This document shows, in pieces, positions 34,705 through 44,016 of a stretch of DNA of 64,000 nt; positions within the stretch are counted from its first letter, which is position 1, and each line of letters starts with the position of its first letter. The stretch lies in NCBI GenBank assembly GCA_964628445.1, contig CAZVOP010000009.1:4424-68423 (forward strand). Reading direction: 5' to 3'. The notes beneath the pieces are model-generated. The model saw only the letters and a program-made list of their open reading frames with translations. It did no database searches and was not told the origin of the DNA. The DNA comes from JALHOQ01 sp964628445. GTDB taxonomy: Bacteria > Bdellovibrionota > Bdellovibrionia > Bdellovibrionales > UBA1609. A program made the translations under genes and the position numbers.

Positions 34705-36441
34705 TTAGCCGTACAGCGAATCGAGAATGTCCTTGTACTTTTCGTCGGTGAATTTGCGTTTCACTTTGAGTGACGGGGTCAACTCGCCCGTTTCGACGCT
34801 GAAGTCTTCGGGCAGAATCGCGAAATTTTTGATCGTTTCGTAGCTTGCGAGGCCGGTGTTGATCTGTGCGAGCACTTTTCGGACGGCATCGATCAAATCG
34901 GGGTTTTGTGTAAGAGCCTTGAAGTTACGAAAGGTCCAGCCGTTCTCGCGCGCCAAGGTCTTCGCATAGCTTTCGTTCAATGTAAGAAGGGCCACCACGT
35001 ACTTTTTGCGCTCGCCGTGAATGAGAACGTTCGAGATCATGGGACTCGTTTTCAGCATGCCCTCAAGTTTTTGCGGCGCCACGTATTTTCCGCCGGCGGT
35101 TTTGATCAGATCCTTTTTGCGGTCGGTGATTTTCAAAAAGCCTTCATTGGTCCATTCGCCGACGTCACCCGTGGCGAAGAAGCCGTTCTTCATGGCCTCC
35201 GCGGTTGCGGCGTCGTCTTTGTAGTAGCCCTTCATGACTTTTTTGGAGCGCACCATGATCTCGCCGTCACTGGCGAGTTCGACCTCGACGTCGCCGAAGG
35301 GTTTACCGATCGTGCCAAACTGGTAAGCGCCCGGGGTGTTCACGATAACCGCGGCCGTAGTTTCGGTCAGGCCGTATCCTTCCAAAATCAAAAGGCCGGC
35401 GCGCTTAAAAAATTCGGCAAGGCTCGAGTCAAGCGCAGCGCCGCCGCTGACCACGAAGCGAAGCCTTCCACCAAGGCCCGCGCGAAGTTTTTTGTAAATT
35501 AAAATGTCGGCTAAACCATGGCGCGCGAAATCCCCGGCACCGTTCAGCCAACCGAAAAGCCGTTTGCGCAGCGGATGTCCCTCGATCTGAGTGAGAAGGC
35601 CGGCGTAGATTTTTTCGAACACGCGCGGGACACCGATAATGACCGTCGGCTTTGTTTCCTCGAGATTGGCCTTCAAACGCTCAATGCTTTCGGCGAAATT
35701 GAGCGTGAAGCCCAGATAAGTGTGCAGCCACAGCTCGGCGCGGCCCAAAACGTGAGCGTAGGGCAAAAAGCTGAGCGTCGAATCGCTTTCGGAAATCGGG
35801 AAGGCTTTGACCAGGTCTTCGACCTCGCTCAGAATTTGTTCGTGAGTGAGCATGACCCCGCGCGGGTTTCCGGTCGTGCCCGAAGTGTACACGATGGTGG
35901 CCAAATCGATGATGGAGTTCTTGGCGATGCAGGAGGCGAAGTAATCTTTGTTGCCCTGATAAACTTTAAGACCGCGCTCCAAAAAATCGTCCCAAGCGTG
36001 CACCAGATTCGGAATCTCGCCGGTGGGCTGGATGCAGATCACGAACTCCACCGACTTGCAGCGCTTGGCGATAGCTTCCCACTTCTTCAATTGCGAATTG
36101 TCTTCGACGAACAGCGCGCGCGGTTCACAGTTTTGCAGAACGTATTCGATCTCTTCCGCCCGGCTGCTTTGATAAATCGGGACGGTGACCGCGCCGATCC
36201 CCAAAATGCCGAAGTCGAGCGCGGCCCACTCGAGCCTGGTGTTGGAGAGAATGGCCACGCGGTCGCCGGCGCGAATTCCCAAGGCGGCCAAGCCTAAACC
36301 CGCGGCCTCACAGCGCCGGTAATATTCGGGCCACGAAAGCTCGAGCCATTTCTTGTGGCGTTTGAATCTGACGGCCACGCTTTGGCGCGGGCGTTTTAGG
36401 GACGACAACAGGTGTTGGGTAATCGGTTTGGGCTGATCCAC
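34705..36441 (-). CDS. Long-chain acyl-CoA synthetase (AMP-forming)
   Basis: The enzyme activates fatty acids to acyl-CoA through an acyl-adenylate. The 578-residue protein has the AMP-binding P-loop YTSGTTGNPRG (185-195), LEGYGLTETTAAV, and the ATP/hinge block GFFATGDVGEWTNEGFLKITDRKKDLIKTAGGKYVAP, typical of FadD15-like synthetases. The start is a GTG with a weak ribosome site. It stands alone between a RAYT gene and a kinase, so whether it serves fatty-acid breakdown or phospholipid recycling cannot be decided. Confidence 0.92.
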   Translation of the reverse strand: MDQPKPITQHLLSSLKRPRQSVAVRFKRHKKWLELSWPEYYRRCEAAGLGLAALGIRAGDRVAILSNTRLEWAALDFGILGIGAVTVPIYQSSRAEEIEYVLQNCEPRALFVEDNSQLKKWEAIAKRCKSVEFVICIQPTGEIPNLVHAWDDFLERGLKVYQGNKDYFASCIAKNSIIDLATIVYTSGTTGNPRGVMLTHEQILSEVEDLVKAFPISESDSTLSFLPYAHVLGRAELWLHTYLGFTLNFAESIERLKANLEETKPTVIIGVPRVFEKIYAGLLTQIEGHPLRKRLFGWLNGAGDFARHGLADILIYKKLRAGLGGRLRFVVSGGAALDSSLAEFFKRAGLLILEGYGLTETTAAVIVNTPGAYQFGTIGKPFGDVEVELASDGEIMVRSKKVMKGYYKDDAATAEAMKNGFFATGDVGEWTNEGFLKITDRKKDLIKTAGGKYVAPQKLEGMLKTSPMISNVLIHGERKKYVVALLTLNESYAKTLARENGWTFRNFKALTQNPDLIDAVRKVLAQINTGLASYETIKNFAILPEDFSVETGELTPSLKVKRKFTDEKYKDILDSLYG

Positions 36442-36476
36442 TCATTCGAGCAAGTAACACGCGGGGGAAAGGTGGT

Positions 36477-38750
36477 CTACTGATTTGGGGCGCTGGAGGG
36501 GAGTCTGACGTTTTTACGCGGATTCAATTTGACCAGCTGCTTGCGGTCCATGGGAACGCTGATGGTCACTTCTTCGAATGAATTGTTGGCGCGGCTCTCG
36601 GCGCGGATTTTTACCGGCGCGTTGGCGGGAACCACGATGTCGCGGGCGATGGTGCGGTTCAAATTGATTTGCCGGCCATTGACAAAAACGACGGCCTCTT
36701 GCGGCGGAAAGATCTCGATATCGACATAGCCGGTATTCATTTTCTGCAAATTGGCATCGACTTTATGACCCAGCGATTCACGTGTCACTTGGAGCCGTTT
36801 GTAGTCGGTGTAACCGCGTTTGCGCAGCACGATCGAGAATGTATCTTGCGGCGGGATCGTGATCTTACTGGGCGTGACCTGGCCGGTGGATTGGTTGTTC
36901 AGCCAAATTTCCGCACCTGATGGATTGCTGGTGACAACCAAATTGTTCGGTGAATCGTTAAGGAATCCCTCGAGCGCCGAATTTCCTTGAATGGGGCGGG
37001 GCGCAGTGGGGCGTGGAGGGGAAGCCACTTCACGGCCGCACGGCTGAACCCCGAGGGCATTGTGCAACGGACTGAGAACCGGGTTCGTGGTCGTGATCAC
37101 GTCGCACATCATGGTCGAGAAATATTTGGTCAGATAGGAATAAACGCTGACGCATAAAAGCGAGAAAACCAAAAATGTCGCGAAGCGCGCGGACTGAGCC
37201 TTCGGAAGCGGGCGAATGTTGGTGTGCGAATGTTGATTGCGCGGCATGCGCGGGCTTGTGCGGATCGAAGGCGAAGTGACGCTCTCGGTTTCAAGAGGAG
37301 CCTGCGCAAAATTTTGCGGGATGCTCGGCATTGAATCTTCAGGAGTCGGCGGCGGGTTTGAGGCCGCAGGACTGAGCGGCATCAGCCGAGTATTGGGTTG
37401 TACGACCCGCTTCTGAGCCATTTCGGCGGCGAGAGCGGCTTCGTCCAGCAACCCCGTCGTCGGTTTGGCGGGCTCCGACTTGGATTTGTTCTTTTCCTCA
37501 CTCGCCTTGATGCGCTCTTCGGCTTTAGCGCGGGCGTCGGAATCGGTTCTGGTGAATTGCGAAATTTCTAAAGAAGAAGTGCCGGAGCTCGTGACTCGAA
37601 TCAAGCTCGAATCTTCTTTCGGGGCGACAACGCTTTCCGAAACGATCAGCGAACTGGTGTTGGTGTCGAGCAGCGAGGTGCGGTCGTCGTAGTCTTTGCC
37701 CTTTAAGTTCTGTGCGGTGATTTGCGAAGGCGTAAGATTGACCTTGGTGTACTCGACCAAACGTTTACGCAACGACAGAATCTCATCCGAAAACACCGAC
37801 TTCACGTAGACCGAAAAATCTTGCGCGCTGAAATCGGGATATTGGCGGTTCAAGAAGCGATTCAAATCGCGGTGCAAAGCCGCGCCGGTTTGATAGCGCA
37901 GGTTGCGGTCGCGGGCCAAAGCTTTTTGCACGATGCGCTCAAGCTCGCTGTGGATATTGGGATTGATTTTGCGCAAGCTCGGAATTTGGCAATCCCGGAT
38001 TTTACGAAGCGTGTTGATCTCATTGTTCGCCACGAACAAGCGGTCGTTGGCGAGCAGTTCCCACATCACGATACCGAGCGAGAAAATATCGGTTCTTAAA
38101 TCGACGGGTTGGCCTTCGGCTTGTTCGGGGCTCATGTAACCGAACTTGCCTTTGAGCGTTCCGGCGCGCGTGGTTTCGAGCTGGCTTTCGGCTTTGGCGA
38201 TGCCGAAATCGACGATCTTCACTTCGCCTTCAAATGAAACCATCACGTTTTGCGGGCTCATATCGCGATGAGTGATGTTGAGCGGCCGGCCGGTGCTGCC
38301 GTCGATGCAACGATGAGCGTGGTCAAGCCCCGCGGCCACTTCTTTGATCATGAATACGATTTGATCGAGCGTGAAGTTCAGGCCCGTCTTTTTCATCTTG
38401 TTAAGGATTTGTCTCAGGTTGCGGCCCTCGACATAGTCCATCACCAGATAGAACTGGCCTTTTTCGACGCCGAATTCATGAATCGAAACAATATTCGAGT
38501 GATTGAGATTGATCGCGATCTTTGCTTCGTCTTTGAACATGTCAATGAACTCAGGACTGTCGGCGTATTGGGGAAGAATGCGTTTGACGGCAAAGAACTT
38601 CCCGATACCGGCGGTACCGGTTCCACGCGCAAGAAACACTTCGGCCATACCGCCGGTCGCGAGTTTCTCGAGCAAAACATACTTTCCAAAAGCTTCATAG
38701 TGAGCTGACACGTTTCTAAAATCGGAATATTGCTGAGGAAGCTTGAACAT
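36477..38750 (-). CDS. Membrane Ser/Thr protein kinase with PEGA domain
   Basis: The 757-residue protein has a complete N-terminal eukaryotic-type kinase domain: glycine loop ATGGMAEVFLA (31-41), AVK Lys56, catalytic loop HRDMSPQNVM (161-170) and DFG (181-183). The HRDxSPxN form is common in delta-proteobacterial and Bdellovibrio-type kinases. A long Ser/Pro/Glu-rich juxtamembrane linker (about 330-520) leads to one membrane helix (about 521-542). An extracytoplasmic tail follows with PEGA-type repeats (VVTSNPSGAEIWLNNQSTGQ and VDIEIFPPQEAVVFVNGRQ), which usually sense or bind the envelope. It is divergent from coaE with 29 bp between starts. No clear ribosome site precedes the ATG. Confidence 0.92.
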   Translation of the reverse strand: MFKLPQQYSDFRNVSAHYEAFGKYVLLEKLATGGMAEVFLARGTGTAGIGKFFAVKRILPQYADSPEFIDMFKDEAKIAINLNHSNIVSIHEFGVEKGQFYLVMDYVEGRNLRQILNKMKKTGLNFTLDQIVFMIKEVAAGLDHAHRCIDGSTGRPLNITHRDMSPQNVMVSFEGEVKIVDFGIAKAESQLETTRAGTLKGKFGYMSPEQAEGQPVDLRTDIFSLGIVMWELLANDRLFVANNEINTLRKIRDCQIPSLRKINPNIHSELERIVQKALARDRNLRYQTGAALHRDLNRFLNRQYPDFSAQDFSVYVKSVFSDEILSLRKRLVEYTKVNLTPSQITAQNLKGKDYDDRTSLLDTNTSSLIVSESVVAPKEDSSLIRVTSSGTSSLEISQFTRTDSDARAKAEERIKASEEKNKSKSEPAKPTTGLLDEAALAAEMAQKRVVQPNTRLMPLSPAASNPPPTPEDSMPSIPQNFAQAPLETESVTSPSIRTSPRMPRNQHSHTNIRPLPKAQSARFATFLVFSLLCVSVYSYLTKYFSTMMCDVITTTNPVLSPLHNALGVQPCGREVASPPRPTAPRPIQGNSALEGFLNDSPNNLVVTSNPSGAEIWLNNQSTGQVTPSKITIPPQDTFSIVLRKRGYTDYKRLQVTRESLGHKVDANLQKMNTGYVDIEIFPPQEAVVFVNGRQINLNRTIARDIVVPANAPVKIRAESRANNSFEEVTISVPMDRKQLVKLNPRKNVRLPSSAPNQ

Positions 38751-38779
38751 TTGCAGGTCTGGCTTGAGAATAAACGAAC

Positions 38780-39391
38780 ATGCTTTGGATAGGTATTACA
38801 GGCCCTATGGGCAGCGGCAAATCAGCGGTGAGTTCCCTTTTGCGGGCAAAGGGTTACCCCGTTCTGGATGCAGATCAGATCGTCCACCAGATCTTAGGGC
38901 CTGGGACCCGGGCCGAAGTCGAGATTCTTAAAACCTTCGGTGAAAATTTGCGTAGCGAGGGCGGGGTGCTTGATCGCCGAGCCTTAGGTCGGGTCGTGTT
39001 CGGGGATGAGAAAAAGTTGGCCCAACTCGAAGCGCTCATTTATCCGCATTTGCGGGTCGAGGTCGCCTTACGAAAAAAAGCCCTGCTCGACAAAGGGCAT
39101 AATGCGGTTTTCTACGACGTGCCCTTACTGTTCGAAAAGGGTATGCGTGAGCAGTTTGATCACGTCATCGTCGTCACGGCGAGCGAAGAGTTGCGCAAAG
39201 AACGTTTGAAGTTGCGCTCAGGCTTAAGCGACCAGGAGTTTGCCGAGCGCTCGAGCAAGCAAATGCCCGCGGCCGAAAAAGAACGTTTGGCCTCGGTGGT
39301 GATTCATAATCAAGGCACTTTGGATGGTTTGGAAAAAGAAATTCAGCGCGCGTTAAAGGAACTGAAAATCCCTTCACCAGCCGTGACTTAA
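38780..39391 (+). CDS. coaE: Dephospho-CoA kinase
   Basis: CoaE catalyses the last step of coenzyme A synthesis, phosphorylating the 3'-hydroxyl of dephospho-CoA. The 203-residue protein has the P-loop GPMGSGKS (8-15), DADQIVHQIL, and the lid/acceptor region FYDVPLLFEKGM, all family-typical. Its last 18 nt overlap the end of the convergent barrel gene on the other strand. Confidence 0.94.
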   Translation: MLWIGITGPMGSGKSAVSSLLRAKGYPVLDADQIVHQILGPGTRAEVEILKTFGENLRSEGGVLDRRALGRVVFGDEKKLAQLEALIYPHLRVEVALRKKALLDKGHNAVFYDVPLLFEKGMREQFDHVIVVTASEELRKERLKLRSGLSDQEFAERSSKQMPAAEKERLASVVIHNQGTLDGLEKEIQRALKELKIPSPAVT

Positions 39392-40000
39392 TCCCAGCGT
39401 GACGACCAATATCGAATCTTTGAAACCCAAGAGCAGTTCGGGCTCCAGCCGCAAGGACAGCGGATTGTAGACCACATACTCCAGAGTGCCGGAAAAGCGC
39501 GCGTAATAATTTTCGGGCTTTGCGAACGTCGCGAGATTTTCTTTAGACTCCACCATATGATCGAGCGAAATTTTTCCCGAAGGCCGGAAGTAACTCCGTT
39601 CGGAATAAATCCAACGCACGCCGAAATGAATATGGCCGTTGCCTTCTTTGTGCAGGTCGGCCCCCGCTTCGATTTTCGGAGAGAGAAATTTGGGGAACAG
39701 ATATTGAAAGCCCAAGACGTTGTCGTCGAACGTGGTTTTTGGAAAGTCGGAAGCTAGACCGCCGCGGAAGGTGAGCGCTTGGCGGTAAGGGTAGTATCTC
39801 GGCGGGCTTACGGGAGGTACTCCATCAACGTGGGGCGCTTCGGATATGCTTAAGTTTTCATCAGGCGGAGCGGAGGGCGCCATGCTCTCCGCGCCGGGCG
39901 GCGTGGAGAGCGAGGAATCCGATTGCGGACTCGCTAAAGCGCCCTGAGTTAAGAAAATCAAGACAATGGTCCCACTGACAAAAATGGCTGGCTTTGACAT
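39374..40000 (-). CDS. Exported, probable outer-membrane beta-barrel protein
   Basis: The 208-residue product has a Sec signal (MSKPAIFVSGTIVLIFLTQGALA), a Ser/Pro-rich linker to about residue 70, and a small beta-strand region (RQALTFRGGLASDFPKTTF, HIHFGVRWIYSERSYFRP, YYARFSGTLEYVVYNPLSLRLEPELLLGF) ending in LVVTLGLSHGW. The last strand ends in Trp rather than Phe. The strand number suggests an 8-strand barrel. No family recognised. It shares a 53-bp divergent region with the FadL/PorV-like gene at 40053. Confidence 0.65.
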   Translation of the reverse strand: MSKPAIFVSGTIVLIFLTQGALASPQSDSSLSTPPGAESMAPSAPPDENLSISEAPHVDGVPPVSPPRYYPYRQALTFRGGLASDFPKTTFDDNVLGFQYLFPKFLSPKIEAGADLHKEGNGHIHFGVRWIYSERSYFRPSGKISLDHMVESKENLATFAKPENYYARFSGTLEYVVYNPLSLRLEPELLLGFKDSILVVTLGLSHGW

Positions 40001-40052
40001 TGTAGAGAGAAGAATAGCTCAAACTTCAATGCTCACGGTAGGGATTTCCTCT

Positions 40053-41207
40053 ATGAAGATTTTGTTCACTTCCCTCGTCTCGGTTTTTGTCTCAATGCCA
40101 GTTTGGGCTCAGCAAGTTAAATCCCTCGATTTCACGATTCACCAGGAGTACACCAGCACACGCGCCCTCGGCATGGGCAATGCCTTCGCCGCGGTGGCCG
40201 ACGATCATAGCGCGATATTCTATAATCCCGCGGCGCTCGCCTTCCGCAAAGACGGTCAACTGCGCATGTTTTTACGCGGGGGCGCGACGCCCGAAAGCAT
40301 CAAGCTGTTCGATGAAATTGAAAAGGCCGGCAAAGTTCCCGAGGCGGACAAGCCCCAATCTTATTCCGATCTGATCACCAGTCACTACGGCGATCATTTT
40401 TATTACCGCATTCCTACGATCGGTGCGGTGTGGGCGCGGCCGGGCTGGGGGATCGCTCTTCTGCCGGCCGATTTGTCGCTTGATGCCTCGGTGCACCGGC
40501 AGGTGGGGCCGATGTTGAATTTGAATGCCTATTTGGACACGACGTTGGCGATCGCTTACGCGCACAAGTTGGGTTGGTTCGGTAAACGTCATCAGTTGAG
40601 CTGGGGTACGACGGTGAAGAGTATCCACCGCGTGCATATCGGCGAGGCGGTTTCGGCCGGGCAATTGGCGCAAGGACAAGACATCCTCGATATGGCGCAT
40701 GGTAACGAGGGTTTGACCGTGGATCTCGATCTTGCGCTGTTTTGGAAGCCGCCGGCCAATGGATTTTTGCGCCACATGGCGCCCTCGTTCGCGCTGGTTG
40801 GGCGTAACTTAGTGGATTACGGTTTTAAACAGAACTTTCATTTTATAGATCCCGCCTCGGGCGAGCCGCCCAAGCTTCAGCGCCGTTTTGATCTTGGCAG
40901 TAAGTTCGATCTTCCTAAACTGTGGGTATTCGATCCTCATTTTGCTTTCGATATCCGCGACATCGGCCACGAAAACTGGACACCCCAAAAAGGCACGCAC
41001 GCCGGCTTCGAACTTTACTGGAAGATGTTCAATTGGTGGAAGGGGCATTGGTCGGCGGGCATCAACCAGATGTATTGGACCGCCGGTTTCGGCGCGCGCT
41101 TCGCGTTCTTCCAACTCGATCTGGCCACCTTCGGCGAAGAGGTCGGCACCACGTCCGCCCCTCAAGAAAGTCGCCGCTACATGCTCGAGCTGGCTCTCGA
41201 CTTTTGA
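40053..41207 (+). CDS. FadL/PorV-like outer-membrane protein, paralogue A
   Basis: The start MKILFTSLVSVFVSMPVWAQ gives a clean signal peptide; the 29-codon longer frame does not. The 384-residue protein has the N-terminal signature RALGMGNAFAAVADDHSAIFYNPAAL, typical of the OmpP1/FadL-PorV-UPF0164 barrel group. The C-terminal part AGINQMYWTAGFGARF...ESRRYMLELALDF ends in Phe. The same N- and C-terminal patterns recur in the genes at 42019 and 44853, so the three are paralogues. FadL relatives carry hydrophobic ligands; PorV relatives escort secreted proteins. Which applies here is unknown. Its stop lies 2 nt before a 49-bp palindrome. Confidence 0.8.
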   Translation: MKILFTSLVSVFVSMPVWAQQVKSLDFTIHQEYTSTRALGMGNAFAAVADDHSAIFYNPAALAFRKDGQLRMFLRGGATPESIKLFDEIEKAGKVPEADKPQSYSDLITSHYGDHFYYRIPTIGAVWARPGWGIALLPADLSLDASVHRQVGPMLNLNAYLDTTLAIAYAHKLGWFGKRHQLSWGTTVKSIHRVHIGEAVSAGQLAQGQDILDMAHGNEGLTVDLDLALFWKPPANGFLRHMAPSFALVGRNLVDYGFKQNFHFIDPASGEPPKLQRRFDLGSKFDLPKLWVFDPHFAFDIRDIGHENWTPQKGTHAGFELYWKMFNWWKGHWSAGINQMYWTAGFGARFAFFQLDLATFGEEVGTTSAPQESRRYMLELALDF

Positions 41208-41209
41208 GG

Positions 41210-41258
41210 GCGCGCCGTACCTCTGGAGGCGCGGCGCGCCTCCAGAGGTACGGCGCGC
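41210..41258. repeat. REP-type 49-bp palindrome, copy 1
   Basis: The arms (41210-41232 and 41236-41258, 23 nt each) are perfect reverse complements beginning GCGCGCCGTACCTCTGG, with centre GGC. It lies 2 nt after the stop of the plus-strand barrel gene and 2 nt after the stop of the RAYT gene on the other strand, so it probably also ends or protects both messages. Confidence 0.9.
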
Positions 41259-41260
41259 GG

Positions 41261-41881
41261 CTAGCTCTCAATGAATTTCGCGAACTTCTTTGGGATTGAA
41301 AATTCCTTTCGTTTCAGACCGCGGCCAATGGCGTCTCTAAAATCCGTTGTGGGATAGTCCGTGTTAAGCCATTTAAGCGTGTGCTCGACGTCGGCGAATA
41401 ATGTGTCATCATGCACAACCGGGATGAGCAAATGTCGTGCTCCGAGTAGTCCATTTAGGGTGGAGAAAGGATAGCTTTCTGCCTTAGATGCGAGATTCAC
41501 CTCTAGAGGATTTCGATAAACATATTTGTAAGCGTTTAAGTAATAGCCGGGAGATCTGATAATTGACCATCCGTATGGTCCTCCAAAGATTTGGTTGATG
41601 CGTCCGGAGGCTCTTCCAATACAGCGGCTGACTTCTCCCTGGAAGAAGTTCATCGCCTCCGCTAGGTTTCTATCGGGAGTGCGGCTAATCATATGATAAT
41701 GGTTGTTCATGAGGACGAAGCTATGGATGCGGAGGTTGAATGCGTGATGAGCGAAATAAAGCTGCTCACTAAAGATTCTCCATGTTTCCTCCATTGTGAG
41801 GCCAAACCATTCGCGATTCGCTGAGCGGGCCCAAGTGTGATAACAAAATTCGTCTGTAGCGATATATTTCTTTCGTGGCAT
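41261..41881 (-). CDS. REP-associated tyrosine transposase (RAYT)
   Basis: The 206-residue product is a Y1/HUH transposase-like protein. The metal site is SFVLMNNHYHMI (about residues 54-65, His-x-His), preceded by YHTWARSANREWFGL. The catalytic Tyr is expected in YLNAYKYVYRNPLEV, a strong RAYT signature with family order HYH then Y...YRNP. RAYTs are usually single-copy domesticated transposases that spread REP palindromes. Two such palindromes flank this gene. It is only distantly related to the RAYT at 34042. No ribosome site is clear. Confidence 0.88.
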   Translation of the reverse strand: MPRKKYIATDEFCYHTWARSANREWFGLTMEETWRIFSEQLYFAHHAFNLRIHSFVLMNNHYHMISRTPDRNLAEAMNFFQGEVSRCIGRASGRINQIFGGPYGWSIIRSPGYYLNAYKYVYRNPLEVNLASKAESYPFSTLNGLLGARHLLIPVVHDDTLFADVEHTLKWLNTDYPTTDFRDAIGRGLKRKEFSIPKKFAKFIES

Positions 41882-41967
41882 TCAATTGATGAATGCAAGA
41901 TTGTGATCAGCGTGCGCTAAAATAAGATTGTCGCAGGATTATCGCGGCGGTCGGGATTCGGGCAAGA

Positions 41968-42016
41968 GCGCGCCGTACCTCTGGGGGCGCGCCGCGCCCC
42001 CAGAGGTACGGCGCGC
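41968..42016. repeat. REP-type 49-bp palindrome, copy 2
   Basis: The arms (41968-41990 and 41994-42016) are perfect reverse complements beginning GCGCGCCGTACCTCTGG, with centre GCC. It differs from copy 1 by one base in each arm (GGAGG to GGGGG, and the matching CCTCC to CCCCC), a compensating pair that keeps the stem intact. It lies 2 nt after the stop of the minus-strand barrel gene at 42019. Confidence 0.9.
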
Positions 42017-42018
42017 CT

Positions 42019-43092
42019 TCAGAACCTGAACGAGAACTTCACGACGTAGCGGCGGTCTTCGCGGGCGGTGGTGGCGTCGCCGATGTTCTCGCCATAGCTT
42101 GCGGCCTGGAACTGGTAGTTCATCATCGCCAGCTCGAGGCCGGCGGTCCAGTATTGTTGATTCATGCCGGCGCGGACAAAGAAGGCGTCGGCGAAATTGA
42201 ATTCCGCGCCGCCATGGATTCGGCGCATTTGGGATTTTTCGTCGCCGTAGGTGAGGACATCTTGGTACTCGACGGTCCATGTTGAACGCACGCGGTTGCT
42301 GAGAATCGGGTGGATGGCCAAGGCCACGTCCATCGTGCTGGGGGTGGAGTCGGGCTTGGTCGCGGTGTTCATGAACATGCCGTCGCGCAAGTTATAGCTG
42401 GTGCGGCCGGCGTCGCGATAGACCGCGCCGAGGGTGGGCAGTGCGGTGATTGGAGCGGCAAGCATCAGCCCGACGTCGCTGCCGACGCCGATCCCCTCGG
42501 AAGCCAAGCTCTTCAAACTCAAATTTGTCGCCGCCGGGTCGATGTCGTCTTTGCGGATCACGCTGTGATTCGTGATGCGAGCATTGGCGCCGAGTTTGAT
42601 GATGCCGCTAAATAGACGGAAGTTAAAACCAAAAACTCCGCTCCAGTCGTTGGTGTAATCGTACTTATATTTATTTGTCGCGGTCACATATTCGGCGTTC
42701 ACTTCGGTGCGGCCGAACAGGCCAAAGCCGAAATTGGGAACGACGATTGAGGGGAAGATCTGCGCGCGGGCGTGCAAAAATTTGTCGGGATTTTTTAAGG
42801 CTTTGGCAAGCATGTCTTGCGGTTTGCCGACATTTAACACGTCGGTGCCGGCGATCTCTTCGGTCTGGGCGCCGACGTCGACTTCAGGATCGACGATGGT
42901 GATGAAGTAATCGCGCAGTTTGCCTAAGCCCGCGGGATTCACAAGCAGGGCGGTCTCGTCATTGACCGTGGCAACGCCGGCTCCGCCCATGCCGAGCATA
43001 CGGACGCCGTTGTAGAACTCATAGCGCTCGCCCGCCCAAACTTGAGACGAGACGGCGATCATAAGAATAAATAACGGCAGGCGTAACTTCAT
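42019..43092 (-). CDS. FadL/PorV-like outer-membrane protein, paralogue B
   Basis: The start MKLRLPLFILMIAVSSQVWA gives a signal peptide; 54 upstream codons of open frame are unlikely to be translated. The 357-residue barrel has RMLGMGGAGVATVNDETALLVNPAGLGKL at the N-terminus. The end AGMNQQYWTAGLELAMMNYQFQAASYGENIG...EDRRYVVKFSFRF is close to paralogue A (shared GxNQxYWTAG). A terminal Phe fits outer-membrane insertion. It is divergent from the lipoprotein gene at 43196 and convergent with paralogue A across the RAYT element. Confidence 0.8.
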   Translation of the reverse strand: MKLRLPLFILMIAVSSQVWAGERYEFYNGVRMLGMGGAGVATVNDETALLVNPAGLGKLRDYFITIVDPEVDVGAQTEEIAGTDVLNVGKPQDMLAKALKNPDKFLHARAQIFPSIVVPNFGFGLFGRTEVNAEYVTATNKYKYDYTNDWSGVFGFNFRLFSGIIKLGANARITNHSVIRKDDIDPAATNLSLKSLASEGIGVGSDVGLMLAAPITALPTLGAVYRDAGRTSYNLRDGMFMNTATKPDSTPSTMDVALAIHPILSNRVRSTWTVEYQDVLTYGDEKSQMRRIHGGAEFNFADAFFVRAGMNQQYWTAGLELAMMNYQFQAASYGENIGDATTAREDRRYVVKFSFRF

Positions 43093-43195
43093 ACATTTCT
43101 GATCGACCGAAAGGTGACTCGTCTTGAGACATCCGGCCTTCTTCAAGACTCTGGTCCGGCTTGAACAAGGCTCAAGTTCAAGAGATGATTGAGGG

Positions 43196-43948
43196 ATGAA
43201 ATGGATTTTATTTTTATCTTTACTGACGATGGGCGCGGGTTTGGTTTCTTGCAATCAAGACGAGCAGGATGATCTCGCAAAAGCGCAACAGTGTCTCGAC
43301 GATGTCCCGCAGACGAATCCGGAGGCCGCGAGCGATTGTTTTCACTATGTGGACAAACACGATTCGCAACAAGCAAAGATTTTGAAGTGTTCGATCCTTA
43401 TGACTTCGGGTGGGATGATCGAATCCAAAGTGGTTGCGGCGTACAACGCTCTGAAGAATCAAGGCAATAATAATCGTGAGGCCGCGTTTATGTCGGTGCT
43501 TGCTTTAAATAAGCCCGACGTCACTTCGGGTTATGCGAAAGCGCAGCAGGCCGATGTCTTTTGCCAGGCGACAGGTGTTCCCGGTTTGCGCTACATTTCG
43601 GGTCTAGTCGTGGCCGGAAGTTTTATGGCTAACGCGATCAACAGTTACGCGAGCGGAACCGATTTTAATGATCCCGCCGCATTGGCTTCGGCGGCGACGA
43701 CGCTACTGGGCCATTGCACGGCTACGCCTCGTGATGTGGAATGCCCGACGGATCTTTCGGTGATCGGTCAGACGGCCACGACTTTGGCCGATTCGTATTG
43801 CGCTTCCGCCAAGCCGGACGACGAGGTGTGCTCGAACATTTCCGTCGCGGTCGAGCAGGCCGGGGGTGACCCGGCCAAAGCGGGTGCCGCGCTGTTTTGT
43901 TATCTGAACAACAAGACCTTTAACCCGGCGACCGGCGACTGCAACTAG
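43196..43948 (+). CDS. Lipoprotein, helical, Cys-containing
   Basis: The 250-residue product has a lipoprotein signal (KWILFLSLLTMGAGLVSC) with lipobox LVSC. The mature part is helical with regularly spaced Cys (QQCLDDVP, SDCFHYVD, ILKCSIL, DVFCQAT), resembling a helical-repeat scaffold closed by disulfides. The best GAGGG lies directly against the ATG, an unusually short spacing, but the signal peptide fixes the frame. It is followed by a second lipoprotein and a FadL/PorV-like barrel, so the three probably form one outer-membrane set. Confidence 0.75.
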   Translation: MKWILFLSLLTMGAGLVSCNQDEQDDLAKAQQCLDDVPQTNPEAASDCFHYVDKHDSQQAKILKCSILMTSGGMIESKVVAAYNALKNQGNNNREAAFMSVLALNKPDVTSGYAKAQQADVFCQATGVPGLRYISGLVVAGSFMANAINSYASGTDFNDPAALASAATTLLGHCTATPRDVECPTDLSVIGQTATTLADSYCASAKPDDEVCSNISVAVEQAGGDPAKAGAALFCYLNNKTFNPATGDCN

Positions 43949-44016
43949 ACTGGTTCAGCCTCCGCACATCACCTAAACTAATAATATAGTCAGTTTGGAA
44001 TGTTTTCGGAGGCAGG

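Larger units (their letters stand above)
41210..42016. mobile_element. RAYT transposase bracketed by inverted palindromes (REP-type element)
   Basis: Two 49-bp palindromes (41210-41258 and 41968-42016) bracket a RAYT gene on the minus strand. Their central bases are GGC and GCC, so the two copies are in opposite orientation and act like terminal inverted repeats of an 807-bp unit. It lies between two convergent FadL/PorV-like genes, each stopping 2 nt outside it. This is the layout of a REP/RAYT element. Whether the whole unit or only the palindromes move is inference. Confidence 0.75.
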
